Of a stretch of DNA of 64,000 bases, positions 23,506 to 37,815 are shown one piece after another. Numbering within the stretch: position 1 is the first letter of the stretch; each line of letters opens with the position of its first letter. This DNA comes from Monosporascus cannonballus (Eukaryota > Ascomycota > Sordariomycetes > Xylariales): positions 358,207-422,206 of the forward strand of contig QJNS01000032.1 of the NCBI GenBank assembly GCA_004154925.1, written 5' to 3'. The translations under genes and the position numbers were made by a program. The notes under the pieces were generated by a model that was given only the letters and a program-made list of their open reading frames with translations, had not been told where the DNA came from and made no database searches.

Positions 23506-26500
23506 TAATTTTTTAAAAAGTTTAAAAGGTTTTAATAAAGAAAATATATATATTGGTTTTTCCAGTAATTTAATTATTACTAATTCATAATATACTTTCG
23601 TTATATAAAAAGTTTTTAATATAGCGCAACGTAATTATATTTATGTTATTATTTAAATTTTTATAGTATATTTATTAATATAAACTCGTATAATTAAAAT
23701 TTTATAATTAACTAAACCTTTAATCGTTATATGTTATGAATTTTTAGTTAATAATATCGTTAAACTTTACGTAATATCTGTTTAATTAAAATGTGAACTA
23801 AGATTTAAATATTTTTATTATTACGAAATTTAAAGTTAAAATTAAAGAATTCGAAAAATAAACTTATATTTTATTGATCAGATAACGATTACTTTGATTT
23901 TTATTATTATATTAAGGGATAATGGATATGAACTGGAATTTAAAATAAAAAAACGTTTAGAAATCTCTTATTTAAACGTGAATATATTTTCGATTCTAAA
24001 ATTTGAAGGAGCTCGGACATAAACTATTTATCGTATAATTTTCTGTAAGAACAATACTTTAAATCGTTTCAAAGTATTTATACGAAATTATTTAGAAAGC
24101 GGAGATCGATTAAAGAATTTTAAAATTTATTTTTTCGATTACTTAATTTTAAGAAAAAATTCAAATTTAATTTCGAAAATTCGGAGAAAAAAACCAGGGA
24201 TAACAAATTTTATAATTATAACAAGAAAAACGTATTTCGAAATAAGATATTACTTTTAAAACCGTTATACTTAAAATAACATAAATTCATAACGAAAATA
24301 TTAAGGTGGTCAACACATTTTGTTAATTATTAAAAATTAAGATTTAATATAAATTTTTTAAAGCTTTAATATTTGAAACTTTATATCCCTATATTATTAA
24401 GACAATTAAAATTAATCATAAAATAATATTATATTTTAAAATATAAATATTAATCGACTAATTAAGACATAACGAAACGTTTTATTTATATTACATAAAA
24501 TAAAAGCAAAACGTATAAAATACGACACGGTTTTACGTTAGGATCAGAATTAAGTTAAATAGTATAATTATAATAAACTAAAATGTTATTGAAATATTTA
24601 TACAGAATCTAGACAACAAAATAATTAAACCTTCGTTACAAAGAAAACAATTAATTAAGCTAAAAGAAAATTTACTCGATATAAATAAATACAATATTAA
24701 TATAATTCGAGCCCAGTACATACAAAGGTTATTGTAATAAGAGATTCGACGTAGAATATACACAAATAAGAAATTATTTTAAAAAATATCGAAAATTTAA
24801 TAAAATAATTGAAAAAATAATTAAAACAATATTAAAACTGAACCAAAATCATATAATTTAAAATTTTGAATCGATACTGTAAGATATATATTGTATATTA
24901 CAAAAAACAAAAATGCATAATATATAATAAATAAAAATTTAATTTATTAACATACTATACGAATATAGCAAGAATGATTAAACTTTTTTAATTAAACGAA
25001 AAATAATAAAGTAAATAAACTGTAATATCGATATTTTAAAATTAAATTTTTATAATAACATCGATAAATACACAGCGTTCTAAAACTAACCAAAAAAATA
25101 ATGCTTACAAGAAAACCATTGTTATTCTTGTAATTAATATAACTATTTATTTGCAACAAAGTTAATTTAGTATATCTCAAAATGTTTTATTAGATTGTTA
25201 TTATAGATGTTTATTTATAATTAGTATTTATTTTAAACTTTACGAAAAAGTAAGGATTTAAAAACAAAATTCACGAATATATTAAAAAGTCTCTTAAAAA
25301 ATATAACGGGTTATAAAAGGTTTAATAAAACTTTATACGCTATACGAAGAAATATTTTCCTAAATAAGATAAAGAATTATAAAGTAATGAAAAGAATTAA
25401 TAAAACTTGAAAAATAAATAGGTTAATAAAAGCGAAAAATATAATAACTTAACGCGTTATAGATAAAATCACAAACAGAATTTAACAAATTTAAAAGATA
25501 ATTAAAAAATATTATTTATAAACAAGACGTAAATTAACAAAACCTCAATAGGTTACAAATTCTTTAAAAAAGCTTTTAAATATAACAATAAAAATTATAA
25601 ATAACTTTGTTATTCTAGATATACAAATTAAAACATATTCAAACATAGTAATAATAATTAAAAGGTTTTAAACAGGCGTTATATTAAATTAATTAATATT
25701 ATTAAACTCTAAGTCTTATAAAAAATATAAATAAGTTTATATATAATTATGAAATTTAAAAATTAAATAGAGAATTAATTACTTTGGAACCTTTATTCAT
25801 CGACGGTATTAAACAGTTAATTTCGATATTACTTTATATAAAAATTACGATAAAATCTGAGAAATATTACAAATATGTTAACACAAGATTTTAAGGAATA
25901 AAACAATTAATTAAATAAAATTCATTACACACTTTATAGATAAGCAAAATATAAAACAATATAATTTTAACATTTGATCGAAAATAACGACGAATATAAG
26001 TTTTAAAATGCGATAAAATCTTTTTTATCTATAAAAACACGATATGCAAATATAGGGTATTAAAAATATACAACGCGTTATGATTACTATTAATATAAAA
26101 CCCAAATGACTAAATAATAATTAAAAAATATTAACTGAAACCTTTTTAAAACATAATTAATATAGATTTATTACATTATATATATAAATATTATTGTAAA
26201 AAGAAGTTGATTACGAACTTATTAAAATATAATTAAAAAAATATAATATAATCTTTAAAAGAGTTATTTATAGAATTTTATTCTATTTATAGTTTTAACG
26301 AAAAAGAATTCTACGTTTTTAAAATTATTTAAAAGATCGATTATAAACAAATTAAATGCGATATTTGAAATTATTAAAAGGTATTTTGGTGTTTTATATG
26401 TAAAAAATAAAGAATTACGGTTTAGAGTTACTTAATATTAAGTAAAGAATATTATCGTTAAAAGCCAAACATTATTACTTTTAATTACAAAAATAAAAAA

Positions 26501-27760
26501 TTATTTTAATGTTGAATAACTTAAAGTACACGTTTATAAAAATATATATACTTTAATTAAAATTAAAAGCTTTAAAATAAAAGTTTTAAAAAAGAAGAAT
26601 ACAAATTATAGAAGTATTTCGTTCTATTAATTCAATTTACGAATATATTAGTAATTTTGCAACAAATACTAAATTATCTATTACGAAAATATTAGGACAT
26701 TGCTTTAATATATCGTTTTAACGATATCTTTGTTTTTTTCAGAAACGAAATATATATATATATAATTATAAAGAATTAATTAACTTAAAAAGAATGAATT
26801 TACTAGAAATAGTATAGAAACATGTAAAATATATAATTAATTTAAAATATATTAAAAGAATCTTTAAAAGTTTACTATCCTTGTTAAACAATACATATTA
26901 ATGATAAAAATATTTATTCCAAACTTTAACAAATTATAATAAATTTAAGGAATATAATTAAAATTATTAAATAAACATTATAAATAAAAAGGCGGTTTTA
27001 AAAATCAAAAATATTATTATTCGCGAAATAATATTAATTTTATATAATATAATAGATTTCGTTAAATGAAAAATCGATATTTTAAATTATATGTTAAACG
27101 TGATACTCGAATAACAAATAGTTATAAAAAATTATACTTCTTTATATTTCTTTATATAAATTGAAAGTATCTAAATTGATTCACGGTATTTCGAATGAAA
27201 ACTGTATATTTATTAGAATAACGTTTCCAAAATAGCAATACTTTTAAATGAAGATTTTATTAATCTCAAGTTTATACGAATTATTATATTTTTATTTATT
27301 TTAATACAACTAAACGAATTACAAAATAATAATTACGACATTTAATAAAAATATAAAGAACTTCGATTTCGTTATTATTTACAATAAGAAATTTAAAAAA
27401 TGATAAAATAAATATTTTAATCAAAATATTTTGATTTAAAGAGAAATTAATAAATAGTTAATTTTGTGATTTTCGATAATATTTTAAAAAGATATTTATG
27501 TTTGCATTACATTATAATAATAGGAGTTATACTGTATATAAAATATTAAAGAATTAAAAATACCGTATATATTTAATGCGATATATGCAGAAACATTAAT
27601 TATAAAAATGTCTAAATATTTTCAAATGTTTAAAATAATTCTTTTATATTTATTATTCTATAAAATTTAAAAGAATAATTTACAACGTATGATAATAATA
27701 TATTTCTCATAGTAACACCGAAATATCACAATACAAGTTTTTATAATAATTATAATTTTT
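23506..27760 (+). mobile_element. G1 Gypsy copy D, plus strand, heavily degraded
   Basis: Aligns in order with copy A: gag-like sequence from about 24.0 kb; the protease-side stretch at about 25.6 kb, which lacks the 284-bp insert; reverse transcriptase with the catalytic box region reading RFNDIFVF at about 26,711-26,734; RNase H to about 27.4 kb; and a remnant of the 3' half. The plus strand is A-rich, as is typical of the coding strand of these elements. No open frame is left. The minus-strand open stretches at 24,578-24,763 and 24,992-25,180 are chance. Confidence 0.65.
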
Positions 27761-28160
27761 ATTACTTTTAAAAGAATGTAAAATTTAATTATTATAAATT
27801 TTATTATTAAATTTAAGTATATTAGGTCACGTAACGAATTACCAACTTACTGGTAGTAAGTCAGTGAACCGGATTACTAATTTATTAATACGAAGCTAAT
27901 CGCCAAAAATTAGAATATATATATATGCGTTACTGCTATAATTTAACTATTAATAATTTGTGATAATAATTCGTTATTTAAAACGTTTTTAATATTACGA
28001 AACGGAATTAATTAATATATTTTTTATTTAAACCTTTATCGTGCTTCTATTAATATAAATTGTTACAATTAAGCTATTATAACGCATTAATTTACCTAAT
28101 TATTATACGATAGAAAATGTATTTAATAATAATATTAAATTTTAAATACTATAGATAATA
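27761..28160 (+). repeat. G1 LTR, plus orientation, 5' LTR of copy E
   Basis: Reverse complement of the copy C LTR type. It contains GGTCACGTAACG, a half-mutated version of the octamer region, then CCAACTTACTGGTAGTAAGTCAG, matching the variable module of the 15.9-kb LTR. It is followed by gag-like sequence. Boundaries are approximate. Confidence 0.6.
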
Positions 28161-30903
28161 AGATATTTATTTACTAATAATATATTTACGGAGTTTTTAA
28201 TAATAATATAAGTTTAATCGATAAAAAATAATAAATATATTTAATTAAAAAAAGTATCTTTCGATAATTAAACTTTTTAAACGTATATTTTATTAATTTT
28301 ATTAAATTACATTAAGCAATATACGAAAAATTCGAAAAAAAACGTAAAATATCGAATATTAAATTTTTATTTAAAGTATATTAAATTATTTAATAATATT
28401 TTTATAAACTTATAATCGTTTTTATCTTATATTATTTATACATTTATTATTTTCGTATTTGCCTAATTATATATACGATAAAAAAGAATATATAATCGGA
28501 TAACATATAAGAAATATAATTATTTGATTTCAAGCCTTTATAATAAAATATAGGATTTTACTTTAGAAAAAATAAAGCTTAAAAGTAATACAAATATATA
28601 ACGATTATAAATAATTAGAATAAATATTAATAAATATTTTCCATATAATAAAAGAAAATACGAAAAATAAAATATAAATTTAATAATTACGATATAAATA
28701 ATAGGCATTAAATTATGATAAGAAGCTTATTTAATTAGAATTAAAGTTAAATTAAAAATAAAAAGTATTAATAATTAAGTTTTTTTGCGGCTTAAAAACT
28801 TTATAAAAACCTTTTTAAATTTAATTAATATAAGTTTTTATAAACGTAAATTCGTTATATTATTTAAAATCAAAAACCGGCACTACGCCTAATACATAAA
28901 AAACATTAAAAATAAATATAATAATATATTTTAAAATAATAATAATATTTTTTAATATAATAAAATTTATAAAAGTATTTTAAGATTTATAAAACTTATA
29001 AATATATATAAAAAAATTTACATTAAATAAAATTTTATATTTATGAAAAAAGAAATATAAAACTTATAAATACTTTTTATATAAAAAACTATAATAAAAT
29101 AATTTAATATTAATATTTAAATAATAATTTAAAAAAAGTTAAAATAATAACAAAATAGTAATTAACATAATTAAAATCCAATTTAAAATAAAGTTATTAT
29201 AATAAAATATTCGACGAATAACGCAAAAAGTTAAGATATTAATTTAAAAAGGATTACGACAATAATAATATATTTCGAAAAAATAATTAAAAAAATATTA
29301 AAAATAAATGAAAAATTTTTGTTACGAAGGTTTTAATCGATATACGAAAATATATATTATATATTATAAACGACGGAAATATTTAGCATATAACGAACCA
29401 AAGATATTTATTTATTGGCAAATTATAAGTTTATATAAATATAAATTTAATTTTTCTAATAAAATTAAAAATAATTAAGTAAATAAATAATAATATCGAA
29501 ATTTTTAAATAAAGGTTTTATAAAATTATATCGATAAATAAATAATTCTATAAAATTAATTTAAAAAAAGTAATACTTATATAAAATTTTTTTAATTTTT
29601 ACGAGAAATATAATTATTAAATTTTAAAATTATTTAAATTTAATATATTATAAAAAATTATTATCAAAAGTTTATTAAAAAATTTTATTTTTAATTAATA
29701 TTTATTATAAACCTTAAAAAAATTAATTTTTAATAAAAAAAATACGATAATTTATTTAAATTATTTAAAAAATAATAAATTTGAAATAACTTAATAAAAT
29801 ATTGTTTAATATATTTTAAGAAATTTACGTAATAGAAAAAATATTATAAATTAACTGAAAGAATTAATATAATTTAAAAAACAAATATATTAACAAAACC
29901 ATGAATATAATAACTTAATATATTATACAAAAAAATATAAATATATTTTCATAAATTAAAAAAGAAACTAAAAAATAATTATTTATAAAAAACCGTAAAA
30001 TAAAAAAATTAAAAGAAATTAATAAAACTTAATAAACAAAAATTTAAACGTATTAATAAAAGCTATTAATAATTTTACTGCCTTAAATATATGAATTAAA
30101 ACGTATTTATATATTATAATAATAAATTATAAAACTTTAAAAAGAAATTATATTATAAAAAATATTATTAATAAATTTAAAATATAATCAATATATGAAT
30201 TAAAACCTTAAATAATTACGAATATCGAAAGTTAAAATTTCGTTTATAATAATAAAAAGATTTACCGTAAAATTAATTATTTCGAAATTTTTATTTAAAT
30301 ACGATATTAAAAGGTTAATTTCGATACGGTTTTATTTGAAAATTACAATATAAATTTAGAATTATTATTAATATATTAATACAGAATTTTATTTATCGAA
30401 ATAAATTACCCGATAAAATTTGCCTTATATTTTGTAAATAAATAAAAATATAAAAAATAAAATTTTAATATTCGATAAGAAATAATAATAAATACAGATA
30501 TAAAAATACGGCAAATATCTTATTATTTAAAAAATTAAAATAAAAGATTTAATATTATAAATTATACCTTTTAATATATATTAAATTATTAAAAAATATA
30601 ACGATTATTAATTTAATAATATAAAAATAAATATATTTTATATTATAAAAACCTATTAAATAAATTTAATATATAATATATATAAATATTAATTATATAA
30701 ATATTTAGAAATTTAAAAAATCTTATAATAATTTTAACGTATTTATTACTTTTAAAAATAAAAGTAATAATATAGAAAATACGGCAATAATATAACTTTT
30801 ATAATAAAACCATAATATAACAATATGAATTTTATTTAAAAATATAATTATTATTAATTTTAAAGAAAATTATAAACTTTAATAATTATAAAGTTTACGT
30901 ATA
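28161..30903 (+). mobile_element. G1 Gypsy copy E, plus strand, truncated by G3
   Basis: Aligns with copy A from gag to the protease region (to about 30.5 kb). A final stretch (about 30.54-30.90 kb) instead resembles copy D near 27.5-27.8 kb, so there is an internal deletion. Bases 30,107-30,151 are the uninterrupted counterpart of the site of the 284-bp miniature element in copy A. The sequence is almost pure A and T, with a strong A excess on this strand. Confidence 0.65.
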
Positions 30904-31084
30904 AAAGGTTTTATTTAAGCGGTTTGTAATCGGTTATTAATAGGAATTTATTTTTTAATTAAAAAAAATTAAAAAATAAAAATATAATTATATATATTTG
31001 TATATAAGGCGTTACGCTAATATTATTTCGTACCGGCGTTTATCCGGTATTCCATAATAAAGTTTTATATAACCTTATTATATT
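30904..31084 (-). repeat. G3 LTR, left copy
   Basis: About 180 bp, directly repeated at 37,636-37,815. The shared landmarks are TTTATTTAARCGGTTTRTAATCGGTTA at the left, ACCGGCGTTTATCCGGTA in the middle and TATATAACCTTATTATATTA at the right. The middle landmark is an imperfect palindrome. Exact ends and target duplication are not resolved. Confidence 0.75.
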
Positions 31085-34000
31085 AATTTTTACTTTTTTT
31101 AAAAAAAATTAATTTATTATAAAATTAATAATTGTATTAATTTTTAATTTTTAATAAATTTAAAATTTGGAAATTTATTAATTTTTAAATTAAATTTAAT
31201 TTAAGTAATTAATTATAAATTAATTATGTATTAAATAAGCTTATATATAAAAATACGTTTACGTTTTTACTTATTTTAATTTTTTTTATAATAATAACTT
31301 AATTTAGTAAATTAATTTTTATTAATACTTATAATAATGTTTTTGTACGTTATTCCGTAACGGCTTAAAAATTAATTAATACGTTATAATACCGCGAAAA
31401 TACCCCGTAAAAAAATGTTTTTATAATTTTGGACCTTTTTAATAAATTAAAATCCTTTAAAAATTTTCGTACGTTACGTATTCGTATCGTTTTAAACGAA
31501 TATCCCGTTTATATTCGTAATATACTTTATTTTACTTATATAATTTATTTTGCCGAAAATCCGGATACGTTTTATTTAAATTAACGAAATATATAATTTA
31601 TTTATACGTTATTTATTCGTTATTTTTAAAGTATTTATTATTATAAATAAAAAATGGTCCGCTATTAGGTTTACGTTAATTATAATTATAAATATCCTAA
31701 AATAAATATTTTTTTTATTTTTATTAATATATTTTTTTAACGTAATTTCCGCGTAATTTACAAATATTCCTAAATTTCGTTAAACGGTTAACGTATTTTA
31801 TAAAATTATTTTTAATTATAATTACCGAAATCCTAGTAAATTTACTTTTTTTATATACTTTTTATATTATTTTTTCGCTGTTAACCTTAATTTAACGGTT
31901 ATCCGTACCTAGGAAAAAATAAATACCGAAACTTTATATTTACGTTTTAAATTTTCGTATATTATTCGTTCCGAAATAAATTTACGTTTTTAATTCTTAA
32001 TTTATATATTATTTATATATAAGTTAAATTACCGGTTTTACCGGTTTTTCTGCTTAATATAACAAAAAACATATTAAATATAAAAATAACAAATTTCGTT
32101 ATATAAATTTTTTTTATAATATTCCCGCATTTTTTCCGTATTATTTATTAATTTATATTATAAATTAAATTAATAACTATTAATAATTATATTATTAATG
32201 TTTTCGAAAATTTCGTAATTATAATTTAAACGGTTAAAAAAAATCTTAATTTTATCAAAATTTAATATAAATAAGGCCAAATAATCGTATGTTTTAAATA
32301 TGCAAATTTCGTATAACGTTAACGTTATAAATTTATAAAGTAAATCGTTAAATTTATAAATTTTTAAAAAATAATTAAATTTTTCGTAATTAATATATTA
32401 TTTTTATAACTTTTAATTCTTTTTTAATATATTTTATTCGTAAATAACGGAAACGTTATTTTAACGTTTATTTATAAATTATATAAAATTATTTTTAAAC
32501 GATTTCTTTAAATTTTTTATACCGTTTATATACCCTTTAACCGGTATTTTTAAGCTGGATTTTTACCCGTCCGCTTTTAGATAATACGTTAGGTTTAGGA
32601 TTTGTTATTAATAATTATATTACCGTATTTCTTTCGAATTATTATAAAACCGCCGTATTTACAAATTTCTTAAACGGTTTTTAAATCGGTTTTACGTAAT
32701 TTAATTATTTTATCTGGATTTAGCATATAAAACCTTTTTTTATTTTTTTAATTCAGATTTGGAAAATATTTTCGATTTTAAATTTCGGTTTATTATTTTT
32801 TTAAAAAATAATAAAAAAGAATTACGTATTTATATTAATTTAGGACGGTAAAAAGTTATAATTTATACGTTTTAATAAATTAATATAAAAATAATTATAT
32901 ATTTTTTTAAATATATTTAATTTAATAACGTAAAAATTAATTATTTTAATTATTTAATATTTAGCTTAAAATTACCTTAATTTTTTCGACGGCCAGAAAA
33001 TAATAATATTTTTTAAAAATAATTAAATTTTATCGTTAATTTTATATTTCTCGGTAGAAAAATAATATTTATTTATTATTTCCTTTTAAATTTGCTAAAT
33101 TGCCGCCATTACAATTTAAATAAATTCCATACTTTTTCGCAATTTCTTAACGAAATTTTCCGTTTTTATATATAAATTTTTCTTAATTACCGAATTATTT
33201 TTTATTTAGGAAATCGGATTAATATAATACCTGTAAAATAAAAAAAAGATTTAATTTTATTAAAATCGTATTTTAATTATTAATTACAAATATTACCTTT
33301 AAGAAAAACTTATTTTATTTTTATTATAAATATGTTATAAAAATTCGTATATAAATTGATATTTTTTAATTAACTTTTTCCGTAATATTATTAATTTTTA
33401 AATAATATACGGTAAAAAAATATTACTTTATTTTTATAAATTCGTAAAATCTAATCCAAAATATTTTTACTTAATTAATTCCTTTATTATTTATAATAAT
33501 TTTAAAAAAAATAAAATTTCTAATATATTTTTACGAATATTTCCGTATATATTTTTATGTTTATTATATATATTATTTTAAAAATTATTATTTTAAATAA
33601 TTAATTTATTATAATTATTAAAAAATATAAATTATATTTAAAAACGGTTAATAAGTTAATTATAAAATTAATTAATAATTCGTTATAAAATCGTTCGAAA
33701 ACCGGGAATAATTTTAATAACTGTTTTTTTTATTTTTTTATACGTTTTTATGGCTATATATGTCGTAATTCCTATAAAACTACCTTATTATACGATATAT
33801 ATCCGGCCAGAAAAAGCTTTTCGAAAATATTGTTATTATAATTTTTTTACTTAAATAACTTATTATATAAAAATCGTAAATATTTTATATTAAAACCATT
33901 TTAAATAATTTTTAATTTAAGATTTAAAAATATTCCCAAAATTAAAAAAAACTTTTAATATTTAAAATATATTCTATAATTAATATTAATAATTTTAATT

Positions 34001-37000
34001 CCGTAAAAAAATTACGTTCCTTTTTTATAATAACCTTAATAATACGGTTATAATTTTTATTATATTTTAATATTATGTCCTAAAATTTTTAAAAGTTTTC
34101 GTAATATTAAAATATTTATATTTTTTAAAATAATTTGTTATTTTTAATTTTAATATTATTAATCGTTATTACATTTTTAATATATTTTAAACGTTTCGTA
34201 AATAATATAAATAATTATTTATATTTTATTAATTAAAATTTTTATATAATTTTTTAATTCTTACCTTTTTTTATAAATATATTTTATTTTTTATGCAAAA
34301 ATATATCGGCCTTAATATTTAAATAACCGGTATAAAATTCGAAATAAAAATTAAAACGGAATAATTTTTTAATTACTTTATTTAATATTTATTTAACTTT
34401 TTAATAATTATAAAATATTTTAAATTTTTATAATTAATAATTATTTTAAATAAAATTATTACGTTACGTAATTCCATATCTTATATTTTTAAATAATTTG
34501 TTATTATTAAAAAATTTTTATTATATATTTTATAATTAATTTTAACAATATTTAATTTTTTAAAATAATAAATAATTAAACGTAATATTTTTTACTTATT
34601 AACTTAAAATAAATAATTTTTATATTTTATTATTAAATAATTTATTTTTAATATTATAAATTTTTCGGGATCTTATTATGCCAAAATCGGTTTTATTATA
34701 AAAACGTTTTTAAAACATTTAAATATTATTTTTTTTAACAAAATAAGGTTTTTTTCCGGATTAAAATTATTAATAATACCGTTATATCCGCATAATAAAT
34801 TATAAAATTGTAATAAAAATTTATAAATCCCAAAAAATTTCGGATTTCTTTAAATATTTTAAGAATTTTTTATTTTTTAATTACATATAACTTTTCGGAA
34901 TTTATTCGTATTCCTTTTCCGGTATTTATAATAAATTTAAGATATTTTATTATTTTTATAGCAAATTCGTACTTAAAAATATTTAAATTTAAATCCGTTT
35001 TTCCTAAACAACTTAAAATTTTTTTTACCTTTTATATATAATCCTCTTTAGATCCGGAAAAAAAATAAGGATATTATCTATATACGTTAAGTAAAAAACG
35101 TCGAGGTATTTTTTTAAAACCTTATTAACGTATTACTAAAAGGTTACAGGAACCCTATATAAACCGAACAGTATTATTAATTATTTATATAAACCAAAAC
35201 GTATTCGGAATACCATTTTTTACTTATTTCCTTTTTTAATTTTAATTTTATAAAATATTATTTAAATATTTATTTTCATAAATTATTTAATATAAAAAAA
35301 TAATTTTAAAATTTCCGAAATAAAAAATAAAAAATAACGGTTTTTTTCGGTTATTATATTTAACGCCCGATAATCACAATAAAAATATAATTCTTTTTCG
35401 GGTTTTTTTATAAATAAAACTAGAATCTTTACGGATAAATTATTTACGCGGATATATTTTTTATTTAAAAACTCCGTTAAAAATTTCTTTAAAATTAATA
35501 ATTTCCCCTTAATTATATTATATAAAAACCCTTATAATATTAATATTTCCTTTTTTATTTCGTTTTTATGTAATAAAATTACACAATCTATTTTAAAATA
35601 ACATAAAAATAAAACGTTACCTAATTTTTTATTAAATTATTTCCGAAACGTTTTTAATTTAAACGAAAATTTTTCGTTAACCTTTACTTTTTTTTTAAAC
35701 GTTAACGCCTTATTAATATCGGCCAAAATAATTAAAAATAATTAAACTTTTTATTTAATCTTTTTAATCTTTTTTTATTTTCCAAAACTTTATCCTAAAA
35801 ATAATAATTAAAATTTTTTTCGTTTTACGAATTACTTATATATTATTTTTTAAACTTTATATTTTTTTTCGTAAACCCTTATATAACCTATTATACCTAC
35901 CGTTAAAAAATATTTTTACATTATATATATAATATTATAACGTTTTATTTAAAACTTTTTTAAAATTAAAAAATAATTAAAATTATTAATAATATATACG
36001 AATATTTTGGTTTTAAAACCGTCGATATCTATCTTTATATATATTATCTCCTTAATTTCTTTTCGCCATTATTAGTTCCTTTTTTAAACCTTTTTTAATT
36101 TACATAATTTTATTAAAATATACAATAACCATAAATATTTTACAAACGTTTTATTTATTATAACAAAACATTTATATTTTTAATTAATAAAGATTTCCAC
36201 TAATTGTTTTAATTAATATATATATTAATAATAAATAAAATACCGTTTATATTTTACTTTACGATTTTTACCTTAACCTAAATCGTTTTTCGTTTCCGAA
36301 CGCGTTAATATTTAAAAATTACTTTTTTCTTTTTTCGCTTTTAAATTCCGACTTTTCGTTTTTATACGTTTTTAACGAATTAATCCCTTTTTACGGTTTC
36401 TTTATTAATAAAAACGAATAACAATTCGTCTTATAATTAAAACGCTTATAACGTAAATAAAAACCTTTCGTTTTACGGACGTTCCGTTTTTTTTAAATTA
36501 TTTATTATACGTATTATTTCGGCGTTAAAGGTAAAATTTAAAATCTTTATTTTTGCCGTCTTATTACCAAAATACTTATTATATTTATATTATTATTTAA
36601 GTTATTTTCCGTTTAATTATTACTACTTAATTAAATTATTAAAAAATTATTCATTCTTTTTTGCCATATTATTTCTTTAAGGCGTCCGGTAATTTCCATT
36701 ATTTTATTTATTTATACGTTATAATTTTTAAAAAAAAAATTCATTAAAATTAAAATTTAAGTAAATTTTTTATTTAATATTCCCTTTAAAAACGTAAATT
36801 TCGTTTTCGTTAACCAAACAATTTTTTCTGTATTTATTAACATTTTTTCGAACAAAAAATAAAATAACGAAAATTTTACGTTATCGGTTTACCTTAAATT
36901 CCAAAAACGTTCGGCTATTTATTTATGCCAATTATTATATTATTCGTATAATACCTAAAAAAAACCAACGGAGTTATAAACGTTATTTAAGTTTCCGATA

Positions 37001-37635
37001 ATATAATAAATAATAACCGTACGTTATATATTAATTTCGAATTTTTCGTATATAACGTAAAATTATTTATAAACTTTTTTTACGAAAATAACATTTATTT
37101 CGAATTTATAAATTATAAATATATATTATCCAGGAAATTTTTTTTTATCCCGTCGAACTTCTCCGGCCAAAATAACGGTTTCTATTTAATTCTTATTATT
37201 AATTCGGTTATTCGAATTATTTTTACGAAATAACCTAATTATGTTTCCGATTATTACTAAATTAAGAAAAGATCGGTATTCCTAAAAGTTATTATATTCC
37301 GAATTTACAATTAAATAATAAATTTTTGTTAAATAATTAAACCGTTTTTAAATTATTCGGCCGTTTATATTAATTCCTTATTTACCTTATATTACGTTTT
37401 TATATACTTACGGAATTAAATTACCTTTTTTTTATTTTTTTCGAATTAATAATTTATATATTATTTTATAACCGTTATTAAGCTTATTAAAATTTCCGTT
37501 ATAACGTTAAATACCTTTTATAACTTGAAGTTAATAAAAACCCTTTATTAGGCCCTTTAAAAAACGTTCGAAAATCCTAATATCTAATCCCAAACGTCTT
37601 TTATTTTGCTAAATAATAAGTTAAAAAATATATAA
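31085..37635 (-). mobile_element. G3 Gypsy retrotransposon internal region, minus strand
   Basis: Flanked by the two G3 LTRs. Minus-strand reading gives the reverse transcriptase catalytic box as YIDNILIFF at 35,073-35,084 and beyond (second Asp changed to Asn). Downstream at about 34.80-34.95 kb is FAIKIIKYLKFIINTGKG followed by IRNFLGFINFYYNFI, diagnostic for Gypsy elements. Integrase and its linker occupy about 32.9-34.5 kb, and gag-like sequence about 36-37.6 kb. T excess on the plus strand agrees with minus orientation. It is broken throughout. It differs from G1 in LTR length and sequence. Confidence 0.82.
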
Positions 37636-37815
37636 AAATTTTTATTTAAACGGTTTATAATCGGTTACTAATAAGAATTTATTTTTTAACTAAAAAAAAA
37701 ATAAAAATAAAAATACAATTATATATATTCGTATATAAAACGTTACGTTAATACTATTTAATACCGGCGTTTATCCGGTACTCCATAATAAGGCTTTATA
37801 TAACCTTATTATATT
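37636..37815 (-). repeat. G3 LTR, right copy
   Basis: Direct repeat of 30,904-31,084 (see there). The two copies differ mainly at C/T and G/A positions, consistent with independent RIP changes after insertion. Confidence 0.75.
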